From Microcoleus sp. bin48.metabat.b7b8b9.023 (GTDB lineage Bacteria; Cyanobacteriota; Cyanobacteriia; Cyanobacteriales; Microcoleaceae), in the NCBI RefSeq assembly GCF_013299185.1, contig NZ_JAAFKG010000074.1, positions 1-32,980 on the forward strand: DNA of 32,980 bases, read 5' to 3'. Below are positions 8,100 to 15,329 of this stretch, piece after piece; the stretch's first letter is position 1, and the number at the start of each line of letters is the position of its first letter. The notes below the pieces were generated by a model that ran no database searches, had not been told where the DNA came from, and saw nothing but the letters and a program-made list of their open reading frames with translations. Position numbers and translations under genes: made by a program.

Positions 8100-8498
8100 T
8101 TATTCCTTGGGAACGAAATCAAGAGCAGCAGAATTCATGCAGTAACGCTGACCGGTTGGCCTGGGCCCATCGTTGAATACGTGGCCGAGATGAGCGTCAC
8201 AAACAGCACACAGTACCTCAGTACGGCGCATGAACAAGGCATTATCCGCCTCATTCCTGACATTTTCTTCTTTAATCGGAGCGTAGAAACTCGGCCAACC
8301 GGTACCGGAATCGTATTTTGTTTCTGATGTAAACAGTTCGGTGCCGCAGCAAATGCACTTATAAGTTCCGGGCTTTTTGTTGTCGTGATATTCGCCGCTA
8401 AAAGCTCTTTCGGTTCCCTTTTTTCTCGTGACTTTGAACTGTTCGGGCGTGAGTTGCTGTTGCCATTCGGCATCGGTTTTCTTAACTTTGTCTGTCAT
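8100..8498 (-). CDS. msrB: Peptide methionine-(R)-S-oxide reductase
   Basis: The 132-residue product reduces methionine-R-sulfoxide in oxidised proteins. The catalytic cysteine is Cys120 in RYCMNSAAL. Four zinc-binding cysteines are present as C48xxC51 and C97xxC100, and GTGWPSFY and HLGHVFNDGP are the standard substrate-pocket segments. There is no signal peptide, so it is cytoplasmic. Length and motifs suggest a complete, active enzyme. It shares direction with pyrH-frr, but the 144-bp gap and unrelated role make co-transcription uncertain. Confidence 0.96.
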   Translation of the reverse strand: MTDKVKKTDAEWQQQLTPEQFKVTRKKGTERAFSGEYHDNKKPGTYKCICCGTELFTSETKYDSGTGWPSFYAPIKEENVRNEADNALFMRRTEVLCAVCDAHLGHVFNDGPRPTGQRYCMNSAALDFVPKE

Positions 8499-8581
8499 GG
8501 TTTAATGTTTGGAGTAGATGAAATTAGTTGTTTATAGTTAACCATTAACGGTTAATATTATCTCCTTATATTACCGCCACC

Positions 8582-8672
8582 TAAATGGTTCGTAGTGAGG
8601 ACTTCAGTCCTCTGAGGACTAAAGTCCTCACTACGAACCTTTTTGAGGGACAATTTATTGGACATAATATGA
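8582..8672. repeat. Hairpin repeat, GTAGTGAGGAC family (copy 1)
   Basis: The arms GGTTCGTAGTGAGGACTT and its complement (with one mismatch) are separated by a short centre (AGTCCTC TGA GGACT), making a long, stable cruciform. It is followed by GGACATAATAT, which recurs at the right end of the larger copy at 28.2-28.5 kb. The repeat lies between msrB and modBC and contains no reading frame. Confidence 0.75.
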
Positions 8673-8690
8673 CTGTCTCTTGCTGTTAAC

Positions 8691-10601
8691 TCATGCCTCC
8701 ATTAATATTAACCTAATTGGCTCCAAATGAACATACCAGGGAAAAGGATTGTCTTTAATTGCCCGCCACTTTTCCTTGAAAACTTCAGCTTGCAAGTGAT
8801 AATCTTGGGAATTGTGGGGAGGCGAGTGCAACTTGAGATATAATGTCACCCGGTGCGGAGTTTCCACCGTTGAGGCGATCCAACAAGGAAATGTATTTTC
8901 GCGATCGCACGCGCTGACAAAACTGATTTGATGAGCCCGAATTCCTACAGAAACTAGAGATTTGGGAATTGGCTCGGCGACAGTCAGATCGCAGCGCCAG
9001 TCGATCGCCTCCACGACAGTTTCAGCAAGAGGTTTAGCAGCACAAAAGTTCTTACAGCCCGTCAACTGGGCGACGGTGAAGTTGCGCGGGCGATCGAAAA
9101 TGTTCTGTTTGGTATCAAAGGCGATCGCACTTCCATCAGCCAAAACCAACAGATTCTCGCACACCCGGTAAACCTCCTCTAAATTGTGACTGACAAACAA
9201 AGTAATGCCTCGATAATTAGCCAAAGCCTGCATTAACTCCCGTTCCAGTTGACTCCGCAAGTGCGTATCCAAAGCCGAAAAAGGTTCATCTAACAGCAGC
9301 AAAGCCGGCGAACTTGCGATCGCCCTCGCCAAAGCCACCCGCTGCTGCTGGCCGCCGGAAAGTTCCTGCGGATAGCGATTTTCCAGTCCCGACATTTGCA
9401 CCGAAATTAATTGTTCCTTGACCCGAAGTTGTTGCTCGCTTGCAGATAAATGCTGCAAGCCAAAGGCAATATTTTCAGCCACAGTCAAGTGCGGAAACAA
9501 AGCATAGTTTTGAAACAAAAAACCGATACGGCGGTCTTTAGAAGGCACATTAATGCCCTGTACTGAGTCAAATAAAACCTTACCGTTGACTGCAATTTTA
9601 CCGCTAGTTGGAGTTTCCAAACCTGCGATGCAGCGCAGAGTCATACTCTTGCCCGAACCCGACGCGCCCAAAATTCCCAGCACTTCCTGCCCGATATCGA
9701 AACCGACATTTAAGGCAAAGCCAGAAAGAGGTTTAAAGATGTTTAGAAAAAGTCCTGTTTCCGGTTGATTATTTTTTTTATTTGTGCCACCATAATTAGC
9801 AAATTTAGCAACATTAGATTGCGGTTTATCTGGAAAATGTAAATAAGTTGTGGGATGGGCAAAATGCCCATCCAGGTTAGAAGCATGAACCCCGTTTATA
9901 ATTAACTTACGATGGCGATATTTAGGATTTGGTTGGGGAGATTTTTTTTGTAAATCAGTCCAATAATTAACAGCAGTAAGCACGCTCAAAGCAAGACTGA
10001 GCACAATCAAAACCCAAATAGTAGCTTGCCTCATATCCCCAGCTTCCACAGCAAAATAAATCGCCATCGGGATAGTTTGAGTTTGTCCGGGAATATTCCC
10101 AGCTAACATCAACGTGGCGCCGAATTCACCCAAAGCGCGGGCAAATGTGAGAATAGTTCCTGCTAAAATTCCCGGCCAGGCTAGAGGTAGCATAATCCGC
10201 CAAAAGACTGTCCATTCGGAAGCGCCTAAGGTGCGGGCTGCATTGAGAAGGTTGGCATCAATTTGCTCAAAAGATCCCAAAGCAGTTTTGTACATCAGGG
10301 GAAATGATACGACTGTGGCTGTAATTACGGCGGCTTGCCAAGTGAAGAGGATTGTTAAGTCGAATTTTAGCAAAAATTGACCGATCGCGCCATTTCTCCC
10401 AAACAGCAGGAGCAACAAGAATCCGATTACTGTGGGCGGCAAAACTAAGGGAGAGATAAAAATGCCTTCTATCAGGGCTTTACCTCGGATGCGGGTTGAA
10501 AGCATCCACCGGGCGCCGGCGATTCCGAGAAAGAAGGTAAGGAATGTGGCGATGGCGGATGCTTTTAGGGATATCCACAATGGAGATAAGTCGAATTCCA
10601 T
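8691..10601 (-). CDS. modBC: Fused molybdate ABC transporter permease-ATPase
   Basis: The 636-residue product joins ModB and ModC, a known cyanobacterial arrangement. Residues 1-215 are the permease, with about five membrane segments and the EAA-loop sequence AARTLGASEW...LPLAWPGI (121-144) that contacts the ATPase. Residues 285-510 are the ATPase: Walker A GASGSGKS (312-319), signature LSGGQQQR (414-421), Walker B LLLLDEP (434-440), switch His472. Residues 540-636 are a degenerate C-terminal, probably MOP-like, regulatory region. The linker (217-284) is poorly conserved and includes residues encoded by a palindromic repeat (9850-9873). With modA 156 bp upstream it forms a complete high-affinity molybdate importer. 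Confidence 0.95.
   Translation of the reverse strand: MEFDLSPLWISLKASAIATFLTFFLGIAGARWMLSTRIRGKALIEGIFISPLVLPPTVIGFLLLLLFGRNGAIGQFLLKFDLTILFTWQAAVITATVVSFPLMYKTALGSFEQIDANLLNAARTLGASEWTVFWRIMLPLAWPGILAGTILTFARALGEFGATLMLAGNIPGQTQTIPMAIYFAVEAGDMRQATIWVLIVLSLALSVLTAVNYWTDLQKKSPQPNPKYRHRKLIINGVHASNLDGHFAHPTTYLHFPDKPQSNVAKFANYGGTNKKNNQPETGLFLNIFKPLSGFALNVGFDIGQEVLGILGASGSGKSMTLRCIAGLETPTSGKIAVNGKVLFDSVQGINVPSKDRRIGFLFQNYALFPHLTVAENIAFGLQHLSASEQQLRVKEQLISVQMSGLENRYPQELSGGQQQRVALARAIASSPALLLLDEPFSALDTHLRSQLERELMQALANYRGITLFVSHNLEEVYRVCENLLVLADGSAIAFDTKQNIFDRPRNFTVAQLTGCKNFCAAKPLAETVVEAIDWRCDLTVAEPIPKSLVSVGIRAHQISFVSACDRENTFPCWIASTVETPHRVTLYLKLHSPPHNSQDYHLQAEVFKEKWRAIKDNPFPWYVHLEPIRLILMEA
9852..9873. 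repeat. Palindromic repeat within the modB-modC linker
   Basis: GGATGGGCAAAATGCCCATCC is a near-perfect palindrome of the (A/T)GGGCAnnATGCCC type also seen twice at 19.69-19.75 kb. Here it is translated on the minus strand as DGHFAHPT (residues 244-251 of ModBC), so a dispersed repeat has become part of the protein linker. Confidence 0.7.
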
Positions 10602-10757
10602 ATTTGGGATTAACTATCGCAGTCTTATCTAATTTTTGAATGAGATTTTTTTTAAACGAACCGCGAAGACGCAAAGGGCGCTAAGGAAGAAAGAGAAGGA
10701 AGAGAATAAACTGTAGGGGCGGTGCCCGGTGCCGGCCCTCTTTCTCCGGGTTGCTAA

Positions 10758-11546
10758 TTAACGAGCTAAACCGAATCCGTATTTCTGAAATACTATTTTA
10801 GCGCGATCGCCCGCCAAGAACTCAACAAAGGTTTTGGCGGCTGCGGGATGGCGGCTGTTTCTGATAACTGCTAGGGGATAAACGATGGGCGAGTGCAAAT
10901 TTGCGGCCGCTGTTAGCTGTACAGTTACTTTGTCGGATGTTTTGCCGTCAGTGGCGTAGACTATGCCAGCATCAACGTTTCTGCTTTCGACAAATGTCAG
11001 CACTTGACGGACGTTATTTCCTAGCACTAATTTTGGCTTAATTTGCTGCCACAATCCTAGTTTAGTTAGCATTTCCTGGGCGTATTGTCCGACGGGGACG
11101 CTGTTGGGTTCGCCGATCGCAATTTTCTTGATTTTGGCATCCGCCAACTGTTTAAAATCGGTCAAAACAGCGCTATTTTTGGGTACAATCAATACCAGGC
11201 GATTTGTCAGGAGGTTGCGTCGTGTCTGGTTGAGGAGCAAATTAGCTTGCTGCAAAGCATCCATTTGTTTGGTAGCGGCACTTAAAAACACATCTACCGG
11301 GGCTCCTTGCTGAATTTGCTGGGCTAGGGCGCCGGAAGCACCAAAATTATAGGTAATATTCACATTGGGATTGCTGGTTTGATATACTGTTTTGATTTCT
11401 GTTAAGGCTGGCGAGAGGCTGATGGCAGCGGATACGGTTAAAGATGTTCGCTGCTGCGCTGTGGCGGGAGTCCAATTAATCAGCAGTGCGATCGCCACAA
11501 TTGCTGCAATAATTAAATTGAGAATACGTGTATTTTTTAAGTTCAT
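10758..11546 (-). CDS. modA: Molybdate-binding protein of the ABC importer
   Basis: The 262-residue product starts with a signal sequence (hydrophobic 9-24, cleavage likely after ATA at about 30). The mature part is a ModA-type periplasmic protein: LTVSAAISLSPAL, YNFGASGALAQQIQQGAPVDVFLSA, NRLVLIVPKN, then GNNVRQVLTFVESRNVDAGIVY. The serines in SAAIS and GASG are the family's oxyanion ligands. It delivers molybdate (or tungstate) to ModBC, encoded next in the same direction. The 156-bp spacer holds short purine-rich repeats and no gene. Upstream (11547-11771) lies a cluster of hairpin repeats, so the promoter must lie within or beyond these. Confidence 0.95.
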   Translation of the reverse strand: MNLKNTRILNLIIAAIVAIALLINWTPATAQQRTSLTVSAAISLSPALTEIKTVYQTSNPNVNITYNFGASGALAQQIQQGAPVDVFLSAATKQMDALQQANLLLNQTRRNLLTNRLVLIVPKNSAVLTDFKQLADAKIKKIAIGEPNSVPVGQYAQEMLTKLGLWQQIKPKLVLGNNVRQVLTFVESRNVDAGIVYATDGKTSDKVTVQLTAAANLHSPIVYPLAVIRNSRHPAAAKTFVEFLAGDRAKIVFQKYGFGLAR

Positions 11547-11556
11547 CAGAAATAGA

Positions 11557-11774
11557 AGACCGGGCGGTTGAAGACCGGGCGGTTGAAACCGCGTCTATAC
11601 AGACGAAACCCGCCTCCGCGGGTTGAAGAGCGGTTAAAATACGTTATCTTCGACCGTCGGCGTCCGGCGGACATCGTTTGTGTAGGAGCGGTTTCAACCG
11701 CCGTCTATGTTTGTGTAGAAGCGGTTTCAACCGCCGTCTATGTTTGACTTTCTGGCGGTTTCAACCGCCGTCTA
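11557..11774. repeat. Cluster of GGCGGTTTCAACCGCC palindromic repeats
   Basis: The palindrome GGCGGTTTCAACCGCC or a variant occurs at least four times, interspersed with TGTGTAGAAG and CGTCTATG spacers and with GTCCGGCGGAC-type palindromes. It is the same family, in inverted orientation, as the block at 14662-14805. The rightmost copy supplies the TAG stop (11772-11774) of the neighbouring thioredoxin-fold gene. Confidence 0.8.
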
Positions 11775-12329
11775 TGCTCGCCATTTGAGAGTACAACCGA
11801 TCGCCTCTGTACTCGAAGGTTCTATCGGTTGGTCATTCAGCAATTGGTCGATCGCACTTCGCAAATAAGAAAATTGCACCGCTTCTGAATTGTCGGCATT
11901 GTCGTCTATTAAACCTTTATAGCGCAATCTGCCGTCTTGGTCTAACAAAAAAACCTCCGGCGTATGAGAAGCCCCAAAACTCTCAGCCACATCTTGAGCC
12001 ATATCTCGGATGTACGGGAAGTTGAGTTGATTGTTGGCTGCAAAAATTTTCATATTTTCAAAATTTTCGTCGGGATGCTGGTTGGCATCATTAGCATTAA
12101 TCCCGATTAAAGTAACGTCTCTATCTTGAAAATCTGCTTGCAGTTGTTTGAGGCGATTGAGATACAACTCGACGCAGGGAGACTGATTGCACATAAATAT
12201 CACCGCTATCGCTCGACATTTTTCTAAATATCGAGATAAATGGTGAACTTCTTCGTCAACTCCCGGCAGTTCAAAATCGGGAGCGTAGCCGTTAATGGGA
12301 GTACCTGTTGTTTCGCTGATTAAACTCAT
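11772..12329 (-). CDS. Thioredoxin-fold / peroxiredoxin-like protein with altered active site
   Basis: The 185-residue product belongs to the cyanobacterial AhpC/TSA-like thioredoxin-fold family: APDFELPGV (16-24), the active-site loop VIFMCNQSPCVELYL (43-57), LIGINANDANQHPDE, the cis-proline HTPEVFLLD (122-130) and the conserved C-terminal GCTLKWR (178-184). Relatives usually have CNHCPYV in the loop; here Cys47 is kept but the second cysteine of CxxC is serine, and a new cysteine stands at 52. It is probably a cytoplasmic thiol oxidoreductase. An upstream TTG at 12392 is possible; I prefer the ATG at 12329 because the homologous region begins there. Its stop codon lies in a dispersed repeat. 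Confidence 0.85.
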   Translation of the reverse strand: MSLISETTGTPINGYAPDFELPGVDEEVHHLSRYLEKCRAIAVIFMCNQSPCVELYLNRLKQLQADFQDRDVTLIGINANDANQHPDENFENMKIFAANNQLNFPYIRDMAQDVAESFGASHTPEVFLLDQDGRLRYKGLIDDNADNSEAVQFSYLRSAIDQLLNDQPIEPSSTEAIGCTLKWRA

Positions 12330-12404
12330 TTTTTCTGGATGTGAGGAGCAATATTTTCCAAGTTGAAAGATGAAAGGATCGGTGCGAATCAAATAGGTTA
12401 TTTT

Positions 12405-12560
12405 TGGACTTTACCAGAAAGAATTGGTTGAAAGCCCGCCCGTCTTTGAATGACAAATTAAGATCGGACTATTCATTACTCCAATACTCGGACTCCTGGG
12501 TAGAGGTAGCTCTGAAACTGTCAACTGTCAACTGTCAACTGTCAACTGTCAACTGTTGAA
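12405..12560. repeat. ~150-bp dispersed repeat ending in CTGTCAA heptamers (copy A)
   Basis: The stretch (CCAGAAAGAATTGGTTGAAAGCC ... TTCATTACTCCAATACTCGGACT ... TAGAGGT) ends in five exact CTGTCAA copies at 12518-12552. A similar sequence in the same order occurs at about 30508-30641. It fills the gap between speB and the thioredoxin-fold gene and contains no reading frame. Confidence 0.7.
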
Positions 12561-12608
12561 CTTAATTATAGCCTGACCAACAGCCTATTTGAATTCGGAC
12601 TTGGCGAT

Positions 12609-13538
12609 TTATTCCTCGTCTTGCTTTAGCCAACCTTTCGCCAGAGCTTGATATCCAATCATTTTGTATGTTAGTTTGGCGGCGGTAAATTCTGAGACTA
12701 CAGAATCTACAACAGGTGCTAGTTCCATGATGTCACAGCCGATGACTTCGTAGGACTCGAATAACCGGCGTAAAAATCCGGTGAGCGAATACCAATTTAA
12801 CCCACCTGGTTCCGGCGTGCCAACTCCTGGGATTAATGTGGGATCGATGCCGTCTAGGTCGATCGTCAAAAATACTCGTTTGGTGGTTATGCTAGCAATA
12901 GCGCGATCGGCCCAATCCGGTTGAGTCGCGATTTCCCGAGCTCGAAAGACGTTTAGCTGTTTGGCTTTAATCAAGTCGGCTTCTTCTTTGCAGATAGCGC
13001 GAATTCCGATTTGCAGTGTCGGTAAGCCCATATCGACAACCCGCCGCATCACGCAGGCGTGGTTGTGAATCGAGCCTTCGTATTCGTGCCGCAAGTCGCC
13101 GTGGGCGTCGATTTGCACGACTGTGAAGGGTTCGTCGGGGTATCCTTGGCGGTAGCCTTCGACAACGCCGGCGGTGATGCTGTGTTCGCCTCCGAGGGAG
13201 ATGACAAACTTATTTTCGGTAATTAGCTGGTGTACGGTTTGTTGGGTAACTTGCAACATTTCCAAGGATGAAACTTCTTGCTTGTTGCGGGTATCGGCGA
13301 TCGGCAATGCGGTATAAATGCCAACATCGTAGCAAACTTCGCGATCGAGTTCTTCGTCGTAGCATTCGAGCTGGTGAGAAGCTTCTAGCAGCTTAGCCGG
13401 CCCGTTTTCGCACCCGCGGCGGTAGGTGGTGGTTGCCTCGTAGGGAATTGGTAAAATAACTACTCGGGCTGTGTCGTAGTCGGGTACGATTTCCGATCCT
13501 AGAAACGGCACGACGGAAGTTGAGATGATCGCTGGCAT
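12609..13538 (-). CDS. speB: Agmatinase (ureohydrolase family)
   Basis: The 309-residue product has all the ureohydrolase metal-binding motifs: GGEHS (His119), DAHGD (Asp144, His146, Asp148) and the IDLDGIDP block (Asp227, Asp229). It also has the SIHNHACVMRR segment and the GVGTPEPGG loop. These bind two manganese ions that activate water to release urea from the guanidino group. With agmatine as substrate the product is putrescine, the polyamine route from arginine; a related guanidino substrate cannot be ruled out by eye. Length is normal and no signal is seen. No partner speA is in the window. Confidence 0.9.
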   Translation of the reverse strand: MPAIISTSVVPFLGSEIVPDYDTARVVILPIPYEATTTYRRGCENGPAKLLEASHQLECYDEELDREVCYDVGIYTALPIADTRNKQEVSSLEMLQVTQQTVHQLITENKFVISLGGEHSITAGVVEGYRQGYPDEPFTVVQIDAHGDLRHEYEGSIHNHACVMRRVVDMGLPTLQIGIRAICKEEADLIKAKQLNVFRAREIATQPDWADRAIASITTKRVFLTIDLDGIDPTLIPGVGTPEPGGLNWYSLTGFLRRLFESYEVIGCDIMELAPVVDSVVSEFTAAKLTYKMIGYQALAKGWLKQDEE

Positions 13539-13710
13539 AGGGGAAATTTCAATAAGGCAAAAAAAGTCTGCATCTTTAATCGTGACATAGTATCGACTCT
13601 AACTGCAAAGGAAGAAGGAAGAGGATTTAACCGCACCAGCGCCAGAGGGCGCAGAGGGAGGAGGGAGCGAAGGTTTGGGATTTATGTCCTAGCAGTTGCC
13701 TCGAATTGCG

Positions 13711-13741
13711 ATACGGTTTGTAGTAAGGACTTTAGTCCTTC
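13711..13741. repeat. Partial GTAGTGAGGAC-family repeat
   Basis: ATACGGTTTGTAGTAAGGAC plus TTTAGTCCTT resembles one arm of the hairpin repeats at 8.6 and 28.3 kb. It ends about 30 bases before the alpha/beta-hydrolase start. Confidence 0.55.
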
Positions 13742-13771
13742 CAACTCTTAAATTTTCACTTTTTTACCTAT

Positions 13772-14713
13772 ATGACTTCTTCTACGTTAACTGCTCTTGC
13801 GCCTCAAACCTGGATGTGGAAAGGTTTTCCGATTTGTTACCAGGCTGCGGGTTCCCAGGGCCCGGCGGTGGTGTTTGTCCACGGTTTCGGGGCGTCTTCG
13901 GGCCACTGGCGCAAGAATTTACCGGCGTTGGCTGCTGATTGTCGCTGTTTTGCGATCGATCTTATCGGTTTTGGCGCTTCTGCTAAGCCTGCGCCCAAGC
14001 TGGAGATTGATTATACTTTTGAGACTTGGGGACAGTTGATTGCTGATTTTTGTCGGGAAGTTGCGGGCGGGCCTGCTTTTTTGGTGGGAAATTCGATCGG
14101 CTGCGTAGCAATTATGCAAGCCGCCGTTGATTTTCCCGATATTGCTTCTGGTGTCATTTTACTCAATTGTTCCCTGCGCTTGTTGCACGATCGCAAACGC
14201 GCCGAAATGCCTTGGTATCGCAGTTTTGGAGCGCCAATCGCACAAAAAGTTTTAAATGTCAAGTGGATTAGTCAATTATTTTTCAAACAATTAGCAACGC
14301 CGAATACGGTCAAAAAAGTGCTTTTGCAAGCCTATCACCGTCCCGAAGCTGTCAGCGACGAACTTGTAGAAATCTTGTTAAAACCAGCGCGAGACAACGG
14401 CGCAGTGGATGTATTTGTAGCATTTATTAGCTATTCTCAAGGCCCCTTACCGGAGGATTTGTTACCCCGTTTAAACTGTCCTGCTTTGATTGTGTGGGGC
14501 GAAAAAGACCCTTGGGAGCCGATCGCCCTCGGGCGAGAATTAGCCAAGTTTCCGGCTGTAGAAAAGTTTATTCCGCTGGAGGGCGTAGGCCATTGTCCCC
14601 AGGATGAAGCCCCGGAATTAGTCAATCCGATTTTACTCGAATGGATTGCAGACAAGACGAAGACGGCGGTTGAAACCGCGTCTACACAAACGATGTCCGC
14701 CTCCGCGGACTAA
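13772..14713 (+). CDS. Alpha/beta-hydrolase with a repeat-derived C-terminal tail
   Basis: The 313-residue product is a typical alpha/beta-hydrolase: oxyanion segment VVFVHGFGASSGHW (33-46), nucleophile Ser108 in VGNSIG (105-110), acid Asp246 in GEKDPW and His274 in GVGHCPQDE. The lid region is 140-230. It resembles cyanobacterial and plastid hydrolases acting on esters or pigment side chains, but the substrate cannot be named. Residues after about 292 are encoded by a palindromic repeat element (14662 onward) that also supplies the stop codon, so the natural protein probably ended near LLEWI. A GTAGTAAGGAC half-repeat lies just upstream (13717-13740). Confidence 0.88.
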   Translation: MTSSTLTALAPQTWMWKGFPICYQAAGSQGPAVVFVHGFGASSGHWRKNLPALAADCRCFAIDLIGFGASAKPAPKLEIDYTFETWGQLIADFCREVAGGPAFLVGNSIGCVAIMQAAVDFPDIASGVILLNCSLRLLHDRKRAEMPWYRSFGAPIAQKVLNVKWISQLFFKQLATPNTVKKVLLQAYHRPEAVSDELVEILLKPARDNGAVDVFVAFISYSQGPLPEDLLPRLNCPALIVWGEKDPWEPIALGRELAKFPAVEKFIPLEGVGHCPQDEAPELVNPILLEWIADKTKTAVETASTQTMSASAD

Positions 14714-14805
14714 AGAAAATAACGTAATTTCAACCGCCCGGTCTTCTTCAACCGGCGTCCGGCGGGTTTTGTTTGTATAGAGGCGGTTTCAACCGCCCGA
14801 TCTTT
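14662..14805. repeat. Hairpin repeat block overlapping the hydrolase 3' end
   Basis: The left arm (GACGGCGGTTGAAACCGCGT, then TACACAAACGATGTCCGCC) and the right arm (GGCGTCCGGCGGGTTTTG, then AGGCGGTTTCAACCGCC) are imperfect inverted copies, making an element of about 145 bp with its own internal palindromes. It belongs to the same family as 11557-11774 and runs 52 bases into the preceding gene. Confidence 0.75.
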
Positions 14806-14814
14806 TTAAACTTC

Positions 14815-14979
14815 TTAAACGAACAAGAAACTATCAGGAGTAAAGCCACCTTGAATTACAGCAATTTGGTCAGAAGTACCCGCCAAATTTATCGAGTTGC
14901 CAACAATATTGTAGTCAGAAAGACTCCCATGTAACTGAATGCGATCGATTCCCTGCCGAAAATCCTGAATCAGTGCAAC
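14815..14979 (-). pseudogene. C-terminal remnant of an RTX/hemolysin-type calcium-binding protein
   Basis: On the minus strand 54 codons read as IQDFRQGIDRIQLHGSLSDY ... SINLAGTSDQIAVIQGG ... SFLFV and a stop. The pattern DF..G.D.I.L.G....Y, then a D.IAVI.G......F.FV ending, is the usual close of cyanobacterial secreted repeat (RTX-like) proteins. A TGA interrupts the frame just upstream (14980-14982) and no Gly-Asp-rich nonapeptides are left, so this is a relic of a deleted gene. It is too short for automatic gene calling. Confidence 0.6.
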
Positions 14980-15329
14980 TCACGGCGGGCAATCGCTATT
15001 TACGGAACTTGAAAATTTTTAAGAAGACTTATCTCGAAATACATCTGCGTCGATTTGCGTCAATCTGCGGTTTGGCTATAAATCAAATATTTATACAATT
15101 AAGTCTAACCGTTAAGGATATTTTGGGTTCTCGCTCGTGCAATCGGCGATCGAGCCTGTTTTGCAGCCTCTGGTACGAGCATTCGATCCAGTTGACGAGC
15201 TAAACATCTCTCCAGTAGTTGACCCAGTGCTGTTATTGTACCATATCTGCCCGATCGAGGCTATACTCGATTTCTTACCAATTACTTGCATTTTTATTAA
15301 TTTCTTAGTTATCAATAAAACTTTTCGGT
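14980..15329. other. Gene-free stretch upstream of the kinase-PBP gene
   Basis: A short dispersed motif, CATCTGCGTCGATTTGCGT, is present near 15040. I find no reading frame with family resemblance, no tRNA and no clear promoter. The last 200 bases presumably hold the promoter and leader of the kinase gene at 15330, which has no visible Shine-Dalgarno. Confidence 0.4.

Noticed and set aside
15112..15315. 67-codon minus-strand frame upstream of the kinase-PBP gene
   Set aside because: Low-complexity Ser/Thr/Gly sequence with no ribosome site or family pattern.
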